Translations under genes and position numbers: made by a program
Notes under the pieces: generated by a model
What the model was told of the DNA's origin: nothing
Databases searched by the model: none
The model's input: the letters and a program-made list of their open reading frames with translations, nothing else
Assembly: GCF_902859935.1 (NCBI RefSeq)
Contig: NZ_CADIKI010000014.1
Span: forward strand, 62,001 to 126,000
Direction of reading: 5' to 3'
Source of the DNA: Paraburkholderia fynbosensis
GTDB lineage: Bacteria > Pseudomonadota > Gammaproteobacteria > Burkholderiales > Burkholderiaceae
Length of the DNA stretch: 64,000 bases
Shown: positions 51,759-61,043 of the stretch, in pieces
How the letters are laid out: each line of letters opens with the position of its first letter
How positions within the stretch are numbered: position 1 is the first letter of the stretch

Positions 51759-52688
51759 ATGACCCGCCCGACCACGCAGATTTTCGATGCCGCCGCAACC
51801 GCGCGGCTGATTCCGTATGCGGCGCTCGTCGATGCGCTCAGGCGCGCGAGCATCGACTACGCGCAGCAGCGCATTGCGAGTCCCGAGCGGCTCGTGGTGC
51901 CGCTCAACGCGGGCGGCATCATGCTGTCGATGCCGGCCACTGCGCCCGATCTCGCGATCCACAAGCTGGTCAACGTGTGCGCGAGCAACGGGCCGCGCAA
52001 TCTGCCGACGATCCACGGCCAGGTCATGGCCTTCGACGCCGACACCGGTGAAACGCTGTTCGTCCTCGACGGCCCGACCGTGACCGGCCGCCGTACCGCG
52101 GCGATGTCGATGCTGGGCGTCGAGACCTTCGCCACGAGCGCGCCGCGCGAATTCCTGCTGATCGGCACGGGCACGCAGGCGCTCAACCACCTGCAGGCGA
52201 TCGGCGAGTTGTTTCCCGACGCGCGGGTGTTGGTGAAGGGCAGTGCGCCCGCGCGAGCCGAAGCGTTTTGCGCCGCGCATCGTGGCAGCGCGCATGACCT
52301 GCAGCCGCTCACCGGCGCGGCGATTCCCGAGTCGGTCGAGGTGGTGATCGCACTGACCACCAGCAAGCAGCCGGTCTATGACGAAGCGGCGCGTGCCGGG
52401 CGGCTCGTGATCGGGGTCGGCGCGTTCACGCCGGAAATGGTTGAGATCGGTGCGCGCACCATCGCTGCCAGCGCGCTTTTCGTCGACGATCCGGCCGGCG
52501 CGAAACACGAGGCCGGGGACTTCATCCAGGCCGACGTGGATTGGGCGACCGTCGGCGGGATCGCCGCGGTGCTGGAGCGGGCGGTGCGGGTGTCACCGGA
52601 CAAGCCGGTGGTTTTCAAAAGCGTCGGCTGCGCGGCGTGGGATCTGGCGGCGTGCCGGGTCGCACGCGAGGCGTTATCAGGCGGCTGA
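51759..52688 (+). CDS. Ornithine cyclodeaminase family protein (possible pyrroline-carboxylate reductase)
   Basis: A 309-aa protein of the OCD/mu-crystallin family. The substrate region RLVVPLNAGGIMLSMPATAPDLAIHKLVNV (about 45-75), the FLLIGTGTQALNHLQAI nucleotide loop and VIGVGAFTPEMVEI are family features. Members include ornithine cyclodeaminase, alanine dehydrogenase and Delta1-pyrroline-2-carboxylate reductase. The upstream FAD oxidoreductase, which could make an imino acid, favours a reductase. The ATG at 51759 is preferred over an upstream TTG. It stands 373 bp after the cysteine-rich gene, so co-transcription is uncertain. Confidence 0.82.
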   Translation: MTRPTTQIFDAAATARLIPYAALVDALRRASIDYAQQRIASPERLVVPLNAGGIMLSMPATAPDLAIHKLVNVCASNGPRNLPTIHGQVMAFDADTGETLFVLDGPTVTGRRTAAMSMLGVETFATSAPREFLLIGTGTQALNHLQAIGELFPDARVLVKGSAPARAEAFCAAHRGSAHDLQPLTGAAIPESVEVVIALTTSKQPVYDEAARAGRLVIGVGAFTPEMVEIGARTIAASALFVDDPAGAKHEAGDFIQADVDWATVGGIAAVLERAVRVSPDKPVVFKSVGCAAWDLAACRVAREALSGG

Positions 52689-53135
52689 AGCGTCGGAGAA
52701 ACGGCTGGATCGAAAAGCGAAGCTCTTACGCCGGGCGTGCAGAGCAGGGGTGAGAGCTTCCTCGCGAGTGAGCCTTGTACGAAGGCCCCCCAGGAGGACT
52801 TGCGCACGATGCACGCAGCCGAATTGGCGGAAAGGGCGCGCGGCCAGACCCCGCAAGAAAACCTCGCGCGAACAGCACACAACGAAAACCGCACGAAAGG
52901 CTTCCGCAATCAACCTGCCTCCCACCCGCACAAAAACCATAGAAAACAGTCCTCTGCCACCTCGGGTTGGCATCTTGCGCCAACGTGGGGCAGATGTTGC
53001 CGTGCAAACAATCCCAAAAAGTTGCACCATAGGCGTTTGCTGGAAAAAAGCGCCGGTTCGCCGGCGCGGGCGTCTCGCCCACGCTTTTCCGCCCCTTGAC
53101 CGACGCCTCCTCCATCACGACGCTGCGACCGCGCT
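52689..53135. other. Intergenic region before zwf (447 bp)
   Basis: No reading frame with recognisable features is present, but the region should hold the zwf promoter. A GC hairpin (about GCGCCGG...CCGGCGC, near 53050-53069) stands 65-85 bp before the zwf start. I see no known repressor palindrome. Confidence 0.35.
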
Positions 53136-54617
53136 ATGACGACCCAACACGCTTCAGCCACACCCGACCTGCCGCTCGACATGATCATCTTCGGCGGCAC
53201 CGGCGACCTGTCGTTTCGCAAGCTGCTGCCCGCGCTGTACATGGCGCATCTGCACTGCAATCTGCCGCCGGATACCCGCATTCTCACGATCGGCCGCAAG
53301 CCCTGGTCGCGTGACGAGTACATCAACGAATTTATGGAGCTGAAGGCCAAGCCCTTCATCGAAAAGAAGGCGTTCGACGCCGCCGCCTGGGACAAATTCC
53401 TCGCGCTGTTCGAGTACGTGCGGATGGACGTCGATTCAGCCGAGGACTATCAGCGTCTGAAGGAAGCGTCGCGCGAGGGCGTGCGCCGCGTGTTCTATCT
53501 CGCGACGTCGCCGGATCTGTTCGTGCATATCTGCGATCACCTGTCGTCGGCGGGGCTCGTCGACGACAATTCGCGCGTGGTGCTCGAAAAGCCGCTCGGC
53601 CACGATCTGGCGTCCGCGCAGGAGATCAACACGGCGGTCGGCAAGCATTTCAGCGAAGCGCAGATCTACCGGATCGACCACTACCTCGGCAAGGAAACCG
53701 TGCAGAACCTGATGGTGCTGCGCTTCGGCAATGCGATCTTCGGGCCGCTGTGGCAGGCGCCGTACATCAAGAGCGTGCAGATCACGGTCGCGGAGACGGT
53801 CGGCGTGGGCAGCCGCGCGGGCTTTTATGACAAGACCGGCGCGCTGCGCGACATGGTGCAGAACCACCTGCTGCAACTGCTGTGCATCGTCGCGATGGAG
53901 CCGCCGGTGTCGCTCGACCCGGACGCGGTCCGCGACGAAAAACTCAAGGTGCTGCGCTCGCTGCGTCCGATGACGCCCGAGGACATCGCTCGCGATACCG
54001 TGCGCGGCCAGTACACCGCGGGCGCGGTGGACGGCGAGGCGGTCAAGGGCTATCAGGAAGAAGACAACGTGCCGGCGGGCAGCCGCGCCGAAACGTTCGT
54101 CGCGCTGCGCGCGCATATCAACAACTGGCGCTGGGCCAACGTGCCGTTTTTCCTGCGCACTGGCAAGCGGATGCAGAAAAAGGTATCGGAGATCGTCATC
54201 GAGTTCTCCGAACTGCCGTTCTCGATCATTCCGAGCGGTGGACGCAACTACGGCAACCGTCTCGTCATCCAGTTGCAGCCGGAAGAGTCGATCCAGTTGC
54301 AGATGCTCGCGAAGGAGCCGGGTAGCGGCATGCACATGCTGCCGGTGAATCTGAATCTGGATTTGCAGCAGGCCTTCACCGAGCGTCGCGCGGAAGCGTA
54401 CGAGCGTTTGCTGATCGACGTAATCCGCGGGCGCCTCACGCACTTCATGCGGCGCGACGAACTCGAGGCCGCCTGGGCGTGGGCCGAGCCGATTCTGGCT
54501 GGCTGGGCCAAGTCGGGCGACAAACCGCGCGGTTATACGGCGGGCACGTTCGGGCCGGCGGCATCGACAGCGCTGATGGCGCGTGAGAATGCCGTGTGGG
54601 CGGAAGAGTCGCAGTAA
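53136..54617 (+). CDS. zwf: Glucose-6-phosphate 1-dehydrogenase
   Basis: Zwf oxidises glucose-6-phosphate to 6-phosphogluconolactone and makes NADPH for the Entner-Doudoroff and pentose phosphate routes. The 493-aa protein has GGTGDLSFRKLLPALY (20-35) as nucleotide loop and RIDHYLGKETVQN at 179-191 with catalytic His182 and substrate Lys186. NHLLQLLCIVAMEPP, GKRMQKKVSEI and QPEESIQLQM follow. The ATG at 53136 has a poor ribosome site. A C-terminal GTFGPAASTALM block is usual. It is followed by an imperfect stem-loop at 54641-54673 with no T run. Confidence 0.95.
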   Translation: MTTQHASATPDLPLDMIIFGGTGDLSFRKLLPALYMAHLHCNLPPDTRILTIGRKPWSRDEYINEFMELKAKPFIEKKAFDAAAWDKFLALFEYVRMDVDSAEDYQRLKEASREGVRRVFYLATSPDLFVHICDHLSSAGLVDDNSRVVLEKPLGHDLASAQEINTAVGKHFSEAQIYRIDHYLGKETVQNLMVLRFGNAIFGPLWQAPYIKSVQITVAETVGVGSRAGFYDKTGALRDMVQNHLLQLLCIVAMEPPVSLDPDAVRDEKLKVLRSLRPMTPEDIARDTVRGQYTAGAVDGEAVKGYQEEDNVPAGSRAETFVALRAHINNWRWANVPFFLRTGKRMQKKVSEIVIEFSELPFSIIPSGGRNYGNRLVIQLQPEESIQLQMLAKEPGSGMHMLPVNLNLDLQQAFTERRAEAYERLLIDVIRGRLTHFMRRDELEAAWAWAEPILAGWAKSGDKPRGYTAGTFGPAASTALMARENAVWAEESQ

Positions 54618-54899
54618 ATCGACGCTTGCAGGAAGGCGGGCGCTGCAACGTTCTTTGAAGCGTCGTTGTAGCGCGTGTGTGTGGTTCAGGGGCTGCCGGG
54701 TCCGGGTAAAGGCCCTGCATGTTCGGATTCATCGCCGCAGGCTCGCCAGCGGTTAATCCCATCAGGCAGTACGCGTCGCCGTTCTGGCGGCGCATCTCTT
54801 ATGTCAGGCTCGCGCATGAGTGAATGCGCCAACGCGCGTCAAAAGCCGCGACCGGTTTTGCCGTGCCGCGGCTCGGTACTCAATCATTAGTCATCCGTA

Positions 54900-55808
54900 T
54901 CAGTCGATCTGCATGCGCTGCACGAGAAAATCGAGCAAGGCACGCACACGTGCTGGCAAGTGGCCGCCCTGGCCGAGATAGAGCACGTTGACCGGTTCCG
55001 TGTCGCCGGGATTGAATGCATCGAGCAGCACGACAAGGCGGCCCGCCGCCACGTCGTCGCGCACCTGAAACGAGGCGAGCCGCGCGAGCCCCACGCCGGC
55101 CACCGCCAGTTGACGCAGCGTCTCGCCGTCGCTGACGAGCGCATTGCCTTCGACGGGTACATCGATGCTGCGGCCGTCTTCGTCAAGTAGCGGCCAGCCG
55201 TTGGCCGCTCTCGCGAAACCGAAGCCGAGCCGGTTGTGCGCGTGCAGATCCGCAGGCGTGCCTGGCGTTCCGTGACGCGCGAGATACGCGGGCGCGCCGA
55301 CGATCACCATGCCGGCGTCGCCGAGTTTGCGAGCGACCAGTTGCGAATCCTTGAGCGGGCCGCTGCGAATCGCGACGTCGGTACGTTGCTCCAGCAAATC
55401 GACCACCTGATCGGTCAGCACGATGTCGAGCGTGATGTCGGGATGCGCATCGAGAAACGCGGGCGCGAGCGGCAGCAGATAGTGCCGCCCGAGCGGCACG
55501 TTCGCATGCACACGCAGACGGCCACGCGGCGTCGCGCCGAGAGCCGCGCCGCGCTCGGTTTCGTCGAGCTCCGCCAGCACGCGCACGCCGCGTTCATAGA
55601 ACACACAGCCTTCGGGCGTGAGTTGCAGATTGCGCGTGGACCGATTGAGAAGCCGCGCGCCGAGCCGGGCTTCGAGCCGTGCCACCAGTTTGCTGACGGC
55701 CGAGGGCGTCATCCCCAACGCGCGCGCGGCCGCCGAAAAGCCGCCTAGTTCGACCGACCGCACGAACACTTCGAGTTCGCCGGAGCGGTTCACGTCCAAA
55801 CGTGCCAT
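54900..55808 (-). CDS. LysR-family transcriptional regulator
   Basis: A 302-aa regulator. The HTH (about 8-65; ELEVFVRSVELGGFSAAARALGMTPSAVSKLVARLEARLGARLLNRSTRNLQLTPEG) is joined to a LysR substrate-binding domain (about 90-295; LRVHANVPLGRHYLLPLAPAFLDAHPDITLDI). It resembles the DmlR/YhjC-like group controlling oxidative or aromatic metabolism. It is divergent from the PRISE-type reductase gene (133 bp between starts), the obvious target. The coinducer is unknown. Confidence 0.9.
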   Translation of the reverse strand: MARLDVNRSGELEVFVRSVELGGFSAAARALGMTPSAVSKLVARLEARLGARLLNRSTRNLQLTPEGCVFYERGVRVLAELDETERGAALGATPRGRLRVHANVPLGRHYLLPLAPAFLDAHPDITLDIVLTDQVVDLLEQRTDVAIRSGPLKDSQLVARKLGDAGMVIVGAPAYLARHGTPGTPADLHAHNRLGFGFARAANGWPLLDEDGRSIDVPVEGNALVSDGETLRQLAVAGVGLARLASFQVRDDVAAGRLVVLLDAFNPGDTEPVNVLYLGQGGHLPARVRALLDFLVQRMQID

Positions 55809-55941
55809 CGTGAGTTGAATTCACAGGTGATGTGCCAGCGGGCAGTCTACCGAAAGCGCGGTGGCGCCGATATCTTTCATTGACCGGACGGCATGCACGA
55901 CGCGCGCCGTCGCAATGAACGAAACGATCAGGGGCGTCGCA

Positions 55942-57000
55942 ATGAACGCAACGAAGAAAGTGGCTTTGGTGGTGGGCGCGCAAGGTGTGATCGGGCGCAA
56001 TCTGGTCGAGCATCTCGCCACGCTCGACGATTGGGAGGCGATCGGCCTCGCGCGTCGCGGCGGCGAGACGAGCCCGCAGGTGCGATACATCGCGGTCGAT
56101 CTGCTCGATCCGGCCGACGCGCGCGCAAAACTGCGCGGCCTCGATCACGTCACGCACGTGTTCTACGCGGCCTATCAGGACCGCCCGAGCTGGGCCGAAC
56201 TGGTGCCGCCGAATCTCGCGATGCTGGTCAACACGCTCGATGCGATCGAGCCGGTCGCGACGGGTTTGCAGCATGTGAGCCTGATGCAGGGCTATAAGGT
56301 GTACGGCGGCCATCTCGGTCCCTTCAAGACGCCGGCGCGCGAAGACGACGCGCACTTCATGCCTCCCGAGTTCATGTTCGATCAGCAGCGCTTTCTCGAA
56401 TCGCGCCAGGCGGACAAGCGTTGGCACTGGTCGGCGATTCGTCCGGCGGTGGTGGGCGGATTCGCGCTCGGCAATCCGATGAATCTGGCGGTGGCGATCG
56501 CCGTGTATGCATCGATGTCGAAAGAACTCGGCGTGCCGTTGCGCTTTCCCGGCAAACCGGGCGCCTACGACAAGCTACTCGAAATGACCGACGCAGGGCT
56601 GCTCGCGCGCGCGACCGTGTGGGCCGCGACCGAGCCGCGCGCCGCGAATCAGGCGTTCAACATCGGCAATGGCGACCTGTTCCGCTGGAACGACATGTGG
56701 CCGAAGATCGCCCGCTATTTTGAACTCGACGTGGCGCCGCCGCTGCCGCTGTCACTGGATACGGTCATGGCCGACAAGGCGCCGTTGTGGACTGCGATGA
56801 CGCACAAGCACGGCTTGCATCCCGTTGCCTATCAGGACGTATCGTCATGGCGGTTTGCCGACTTCGTTTTCTCGTGGGATTACGACATGTTCGGTGACGG
56901 TTCGAAAGCACGGCGTTTCGGCTTTCACGAATTCGTCGAGACGGAAGCGATGTTGTTTGGCCTCTTCGACGATCTGCGCCGCCGCAAGCTGATTCCATGA
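55942..57000 (+). CDS. PRISE-type SDR oxidoreductase (progesterone 5-beta-reductase/iridoid synthase-like)
   Basis: A 352-aa NAD(P)-dependent reductase-like SDR. The Rossmann start KVALVVGAQGVIGRNLVEHL is followed by ETSPQVRYIAVDLLDPADAR. LMQGYKVYGGHLGP contains the PRISE motif with its Tyr and Lys, and WSAIRPAVVGGFALGNPMNLAVAIAVYA and RFPGKPGAYDKLLEMTDAGLLARATVWAA match the family. A second in-frame start at 55915 lies 27 bp upstream, with the same flanking GTCGCAATGAACG; 55942 has CAGGGG before it. Substrates are likely enones. The divergent LysR gene is the probable regulator. Confidence 0.85.
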   Translation: MNATKKVALVVGAQGVIGRNLVEHLATLDDWEAIGLARRGGETSPQVRYIAVDLLDPADARAKLRGLDHVTHVFYAAYQDRPSWAELVPPNLAMLVNTLDAIEPVATGLQHVSLMQGYKVYGGHLGPFKTPAREDDAHFMPPEFMFDQQRFLESRQADKRWHWSAIRPAVVGGFALGNPMNLAVAIAVYASMSKELGVPLRFPGKPGAYDKLLEMTDAGLLARATVWAATEPRAANQAFNIGNGDLFRWNDMWPKIARYFELDVAPPLPLSLDTVMADKAPLWTAMTHKHGLHPVAYQDVSSWRFADFVFSWDYDMFGDGSKARRFGFHEFVETEAMLFGLFDDLRRRKLIP

Positions 57001-57095
57001 GCAATTCAATAAGCATGACGATTTGATTTCATCCGCTTTACGTCTATGATGGGCCTCCTTATACGCGTGGCACAGCGGCATAAAAGGAGACATCG

Positions 57096-58238
57096 ATGAG
57101 GCGAGTGCTCGTGGCATTGAAGTGCATGGCAATCGTGGCGGCCGTTCTGGCCATTCCTGCATGCGGCGGCGACAATCTCACGGCCGCCAGTCCACCCAAA
57201 GTCATTATCGACAGCGACTACAACACGCTGAGCGACGACGGCCAACTCGGCGTCATGGCGGCGCAATTGCAGGCGCAAGGTTCGCTGAAAGTACTCGGCA
57301 TTACCGTGGTGTCCGGAAATCAATGGCTAAAGCAGGGCGTCGCGGACGCGTTGAAATCGGTCGAGCGCCTCGGCGTCGAGAAGCAGATCGGCGTGTATGC
57401 AGGTGCCAATTACGCCTTGTCGCACGACTTCGCGACGATTCAGGCCGAACTCGCGCAATTCCCCGGCGGCGACGGCTATCTCGGCGCGTGGAGCACGCCC
57501 GAGCCCACCTCGGATAGCGACCTCATCGCACCACCGGACGGTTTCGCGACCCATACCCAGGTGCAGAGCAAGAGCGCGGTCGATTTCATCGTCGATTCGG
57601 TGAAGCAGTATCCCGGCGAGGTGACGATCCTTGCGATCGGCCCGCTGACCAACATCGCACTCGCCACTCGCCAGCATCCCGAGATCGTGCCGTTGATCAA
57701 GCAGATCATTTACATGGGCGGCGCGGTCGACGTGCCGGGCAACACCACGCCGAGCGCCGAGTTCAACTGGTGGTTCGATCCGGAAGCGGCAAAAGCCGTG
57801 CTGCATCTGCCGGTCAAACAGGTGGTGGTGCCGCTCGACGTGACGAACACTGTGAAGATGGACAAGACGCTGTACGACCGCGTCGCGCATGATCCGACGA
57901 AGCAGACCATCATCACGCAACTGTTCAAGATCTTGAATGGCTATGGTTTCGACGGCAAGAACGGCTTCGAGACGAACCCGAACTACACGACGAACATCTG
58001 GGACACGTTGACGCTCGCGTATCTGATGCATCCTTCGTTCGCGACGCAAACGGTGGACGAGTGGGTGGACGTGGATACGAGCTTCGGCGCCAATGACGGC
58101 AAGGCAATGGGTTATACGAGTTCGCCGCCAGCGGGTTTGCAGAAGATGACGATCGTCAAACGCTTCGACAATCCGAGCTTCTTCAATTTCTATGTCGATC
58201 TGCTGACGCGGCCGGTGCCGGTCACGCTATCGAACTGA
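57096..58238 (+). CDS. Nucleoside hydrolase-like lipoprotein (IunH family)
   Basis: A 380-aa protein. A signal peptide with lipobox AIPAC (Cys23) precedes the nucleoside-hydrolase domain. The N-terminal Ca-binding signature reads DSDYNTLSDDG (39-49) instead of the common DTDxGxDDA. GVYAGANYALSHDF, VTILAIGPLTNIALATRQHPEI, IYMGGAVDVPGNTTPSAEFNWWFDPEAAKAVL are typical. Such lipoproteins would release ribose from nucleosides in the periplasm. AAGGAG precedes the ATG, and it follows the PRISE gene by 95 bp on the same strand. The substitution in the first motif means its activity should be tested. Confidence 0.85.
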   Translation: MRRVLVALKCMAIVAAVLAIPACGGDNLTAASPPKVIIDSDYNTLSDDGQLGVMAAQLQAQGSLKVLGITVVSGNQWLKQGVADALKSVERLGVEKQIGVYAGANYALSHDFATIQAELAQFPGGDGYLGAWSTPEPTSDSDLIAPPDGFATHTQVQSKSAVDFIVDSVKQYPGEVTILAIGPLTNIALATRQHPEIVPLIKQIIYMGGAVDVPGNTTPSAEFNWWFDPEAAKAVLHLPVKQVVVPLDVTNTVKMDKTLYDRVAHDPTKQTIITQLFKILNGYGFDGKNGFETNPNYTTNIWDTLTLAYLMHPSFATQTVDEWVDVDTSFGANDGKAMGYTSSPPAGLQKMTIVKRFDNPSFFNFYVDLLTRPVPVTLSN

Positions 58239-58280
58239 ACGCGCCCATTCGCGCTGCGCGCGCCTGGCTGTCACCCCGCC

Positions 58281-59237
58281 TCAGGCGGGATGCAGGCCGC
58301 GCAACAACTGACGCACACGCGAGAGATCCTGGTCGACGTGTTCGGTCTTCTCGAACAACTCCGCGAGCCAGTCGACGAAGGCCCGCACGCGCGGCGACAC
58401 GCGGCGATTCTTCATATAGGCAACCGAGACCGGCATCGGCACAGGCTTCCATTGCGGCAGGACTTCGCGCAGCAGGCCCGAATCGAGGTAGGGCTGGGCG
58501 GCGATCCGTGCGGGCTGGATCAGGCCGAGCCCTTGCAGTCCACAGGTGAGATACGCCTGCTCGTCGCTGACCTTGACGAAGCCGTCGACTTTGACGTTTA
58601 GCGCCTCGCCGTCCACCTCGAAATCGAAATCCACTTCGCGGCCGTTGTGCGGCGACATGCAATTCACGGCGACGTGTCCGCGCAGATCGTCGAGCGCGAC
58701 GGGCGTGCCATAACGGGCCAGATAGGCCGGACTCGCGCAGGTTACGTGTTCGAGCGTGCCGAGCTGGCGCGCGACCAGATTCGAGTCGGGCAATTCGCCG
58801 AGTTGGATGCTGCAGTCGATCGCTTCGGAGATCAGATCGACCGTGCGGTTGCTCACGCCGATCGCCAGATCGAGATTCGGGTAGCGGGTGTGAAAGTCGT
58901 CCAGTGCTGGGAGGACGATGGCGCTTGCCACGGCGCCGGGCATTTCGATGCGCAGACGACCTGTCAGGTTGTCGGTTGCGTGGCGGATGCTGGCTTCCAT
59001 TTCGTCGATGTCGGCGAGGATTTGCGCACAGCGCTCGTAGTAGGCGGCGCCTTCGGCGGTGACGCTCAGGCGCCGCGTCGTGCGGGCGAGGAGTGCCGTG
59101 CCCAGCAGCGCTTCCAGATTCTGGACGATGGTGGTCGCCGTCGCGCGGGGAATGTTTAGTGATTCCGCTGCGCGGGTGAAACTGTTGGTGTCCACGATTC
59201 GGATGAATGTGCGCATTGCAGTTATTCTGTCAATCAC
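58281..59237 (-). CDS. LysR-family transcriptional regulator
   Basis: A 318-aa regulator from GTG at 59237 (MIDRITAMRTFIRIVD, the usual start of the DsdC/CbbR-like short-tail group; ATG 59216 also possible). The HTH spans about 4-62 (TNSFTRAAESLNIPRATATTIVQNLEALLGTALLARTTRRLSVT) and the effector domain about 88-295 (GRLRIEMPGAVASAIVLPALDDFHTRYP). An acidic/basic tail follows (EKTEHVDQDLSRVRQLLRGLHPA). It is convergent with the nucleoside hydrolase gene. The inverted-repeat element begins 34 bp upstream of its start, so the promoter may be affected by it. Confidence 0.88.
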   Translation of the reverse strand: MIDRITAMRTFIRIVDTNSFTRAAESLNIPRATATTIVQNLEALLGTALLARTTRRLSVTAEGAAYYERCAQILADIDEMEASIRHATDNLTGRLRIEMPGAVASAIVLPALDDFHTRYPNLDLAIGVSNRTVDLISEAIDCSIQLGELPDSNLVARQLGTLEHVTCASPAYLARYGTPVALDDLRGHVAVNCMSPHNGREVDFDFEVDGEALNVKVDGFVKVSDEQAYLTCGLQGLGLIQPARIAAQPYLDSGLLREVLPQWKPVPMPVSVAYMKNRRVSPRVRAFVDWLAELFEKTEHVDQDLSRVRQLLRGLHPA

Positions 59238-59271
59238 GGTGCAGACTCCAGTCGAGGTTTTAGGGTGTTTT

Positions 59272-59917
59272 TTTGCCTGCTCGGCGTTTTGGGTGTGCTA
59301 GTCGGGTGTTGGCCTTTCCTTGAGTTCACGGTGGTCTATTAGCGTTGCCCCTGTGCGGGGCGGCACCTACTTTCTTTGCCGCCGCAAAGAAAGTAGGCAA
59401 AGAAAGCGGCTTCAAACCGCTAACTCTTAAGCGGGTCCCCTGGCTTGGAGGGGGCAGTGGCGCATCTGGAATCGGAGCGCTCGCGCATTCCGCGTAAGTG
59501 ACAAAGCCGTCATCCGCTCCCACTCCGCACTGCGTGCGTCGCGGACGGGTATGCCAGGGAAACCCGTGGGTGGTTCTCCTGGTGGCGAAAAGGGGTCGAC
59601 CCGCCTCGATGAGGCGCCGAATACTCCAAAGGTTCAGTGAAGTACCGCTGCGGCGCGCGAAGCGCCGCCGGAAGAATGACTGCCTTGTCACCGGGGTGGA
59701 ATGTGCGAGTGCACGGATTCCAGATGTACCACTGCCCCCTCCAAGCCAGGGGACCCGCTTAAAAATTAGCGGTGTGAAGCCGCTTTCTTTGCTTACTTTC
59801 TTTGCGGCGGCAAAGAAAGTAGGTGCCGCCCCGCACAGGGGCAACGCTAATAGACCACCGTGAACTCAAGGAAAGGCCAACACCCGACTAGCACAACCAA
59901 AACGCCAAGCAGGCAAA
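59272..59917. repeat. 646-bp inverted-repeat element with two ~242-bp arms
   Basis: The left arm (59272-59513) and right arm (59676-59917) are near-identical inverted copies, best preserved in their outer ~150 bp (for example GGCCTTTCCTTGAGTTCACG on one side and its complement on the other) and diverging towards a 162-bp centre. Each arm holds a 30-bp palindrome around CTACTTTCTTTGC/GCAAAGAAAGTAG (59367-59396 and about 59793-59822). Open frames on both strands give Ala/Lys-rich peptides ending FFAAAKKVGAAPHRGNANRPP-like and look like side effects of the repeat. It is not a known insertion sequence to me, and no transposase is present. Confidence 0.85.
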
Positions 59918-59942
59918 ACAACAAAAACTGGTTCCAACAAAA

Positions 59943-59981
59943 GCCCGCGCAGCAGGCGCAAAAACCAACCGCTGCGCGGGC
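59943..59981 (-). terminator. Terminator after the YahK-type reductase gene
   Basis: GCCCGCGCAGC (59943-59953) pairs with GCTGCGCGGGC (59971-59981) around a 17-nt loop; on the minus strand it is followed by TTTTGTT, 10 bp after the stop. Confidence 0.75.
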
Positions 59982-59990
59982 AAAAAACAC

Positions 59991-61043
59991 TTACTTCCGC
60001 AACGAATCCAGATCAATCACAAACCGATACTTAACATCACTCTTCAGCATCCGCTCATAAGCCTCATTGATCTGCTGCATCGGAATCAATTCAATATCCG
60101 AAGTAATCCCATGCTCCCCGCAGAAGTCCAGCATCTCCTGCGTCTGCGCAATCCCCCCGATCAACGACCCCGCCAGACGGCGGCGCTTCATGATCAGGTT
60201 GAACACCTGCGGCGACGGGTGATCGTGCTCCGGTGCGCCGACCAGCGTCATCGTCCCATCCCGCTTGAGCAGATTCAAAAACGGATTCAGATCGTGTTGC
60301 GCAGCCACCGTATTCACAATCAGATCGAAGCTGTTCGCATGCGCTTCCATCTCTTCCGGATTCTTCGAAATCACCACCTCGTGCGCGCCCAGCCGCTTCG
60401 CGTCTTCGATCTTCGACGGGGACGTCGTGAACAGCACGACATGTGCGCCCATCGCGCGCGCCAGCTTCACACCCATGTGGCCCAGGCCGCCGAGGCCGAC
60501 AACCCCGACCTTCTTGCCAGGACCGGCGCCCCACGTGCGCAGCGGCGAATACGTCGTGATGCCCGCGCACAGCAGCGGTGCGACGCCCGCCGGGTCGAGA
60601 TTCTCCGGCACGCGCAGCGTAAATGCTTCGTCCACCACGAGTTGCGTGGAGTAGCCACCGTACGTGATCTGCCCGTCGACTCGGTCTACACCGTTATACG
60701 TGCCGACAAAACCGTTTTCGCAATACTGTTCGAGACCTTCCTCGCAACTCGCGCACGTGCGGCACGAATCGACCAGACAGCCGACGCCGACCAGGTCGCC
60801 CGCCTTGTACTTCGTCACGTCCGAACCCACCGCCGTCACGCGGCCGACGATCTCGTGGCCCGGCACCACCGGAAACACCGTGTTCTGCCATTCATTGCGC
60901 GCCTGATGCAAGTCCGAGTGGCACACGCCACAAAAAAGGACTTCCATCTGCACGTCATGGGCGCGCAGTTCGCGGCGCTGGATTTCGAACGGGGCGAGCG
61001 GCGCGGTAGCGGCGGTCGCTGCATAGGCATAAGTCGTGCTCAT
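59991..61043 (-). CDS. NADPH-dependent zinc aldehyde reductase (YahK-like)
   Basis: A 350-aa zinc-containing medium-chain alcohol dehydrogenase. The catalytic zinc residues are Cys41 (GVCHSDLH) and the His in VVPGHEIVGRV, with a structural-zinc lobe DSCRTCASCEEGLEQYC. The nucleotide loop is VVGLGGLGHMGVKLARAMGAHVV, and LTSP-type residues after it favour NADPH. The agreement with E. coli YahK (broad aldehyde reductase) runs the whole length (NEWQNTVFPVVPGHEI, GVDRVDGQITYGGYSTQLV, VPENLDPAGVAPLLCAGITTYSPLR). The ATG at 61043 is chosen because the longer frame extends into the regulator. It is divergent from an AraC regulator, a likely controller. Confidence 0.9.
   Translation of the reverse strand: MSTTYAYAATAATAPLAPFEIQRRELRAHDVQMEVLFCGVCHSDLHQARNEWQNTVFPVVPGHEIVGRVTAVGSDVTKYKAGDLVGVGCLVDSCRTCASCEEGLEQYCENGFVGTYNGVDRVDGQITYGGYSTQLVVDEAFTLRVPENLDPAGVAPLLCAGITTYSPLRTWGAGPGKKVGVVGLGGLGHMGVKLARAMGAHVVLFTTSPSKIEDAKRLGAHEVVISKNPEEMEAHANSFDLIVNTVAAQHDLNPFLNLLKRDGTMTLVGAPEHDHPSPQVFNLIMKRRRLAGSLIGGIAQTQEMLDFCGEHGITSDIELIPMQQINEAYERMLKSDVKYRFVIDLDSLRK

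Noticed and set aside
59326..59863. Open frames on both strands inside the inverted repeat as genes
   Set aside because: They use the repeat arms in both directions and give mirrored peptide endings, so they are more likely by-products of the repeat than proteins.
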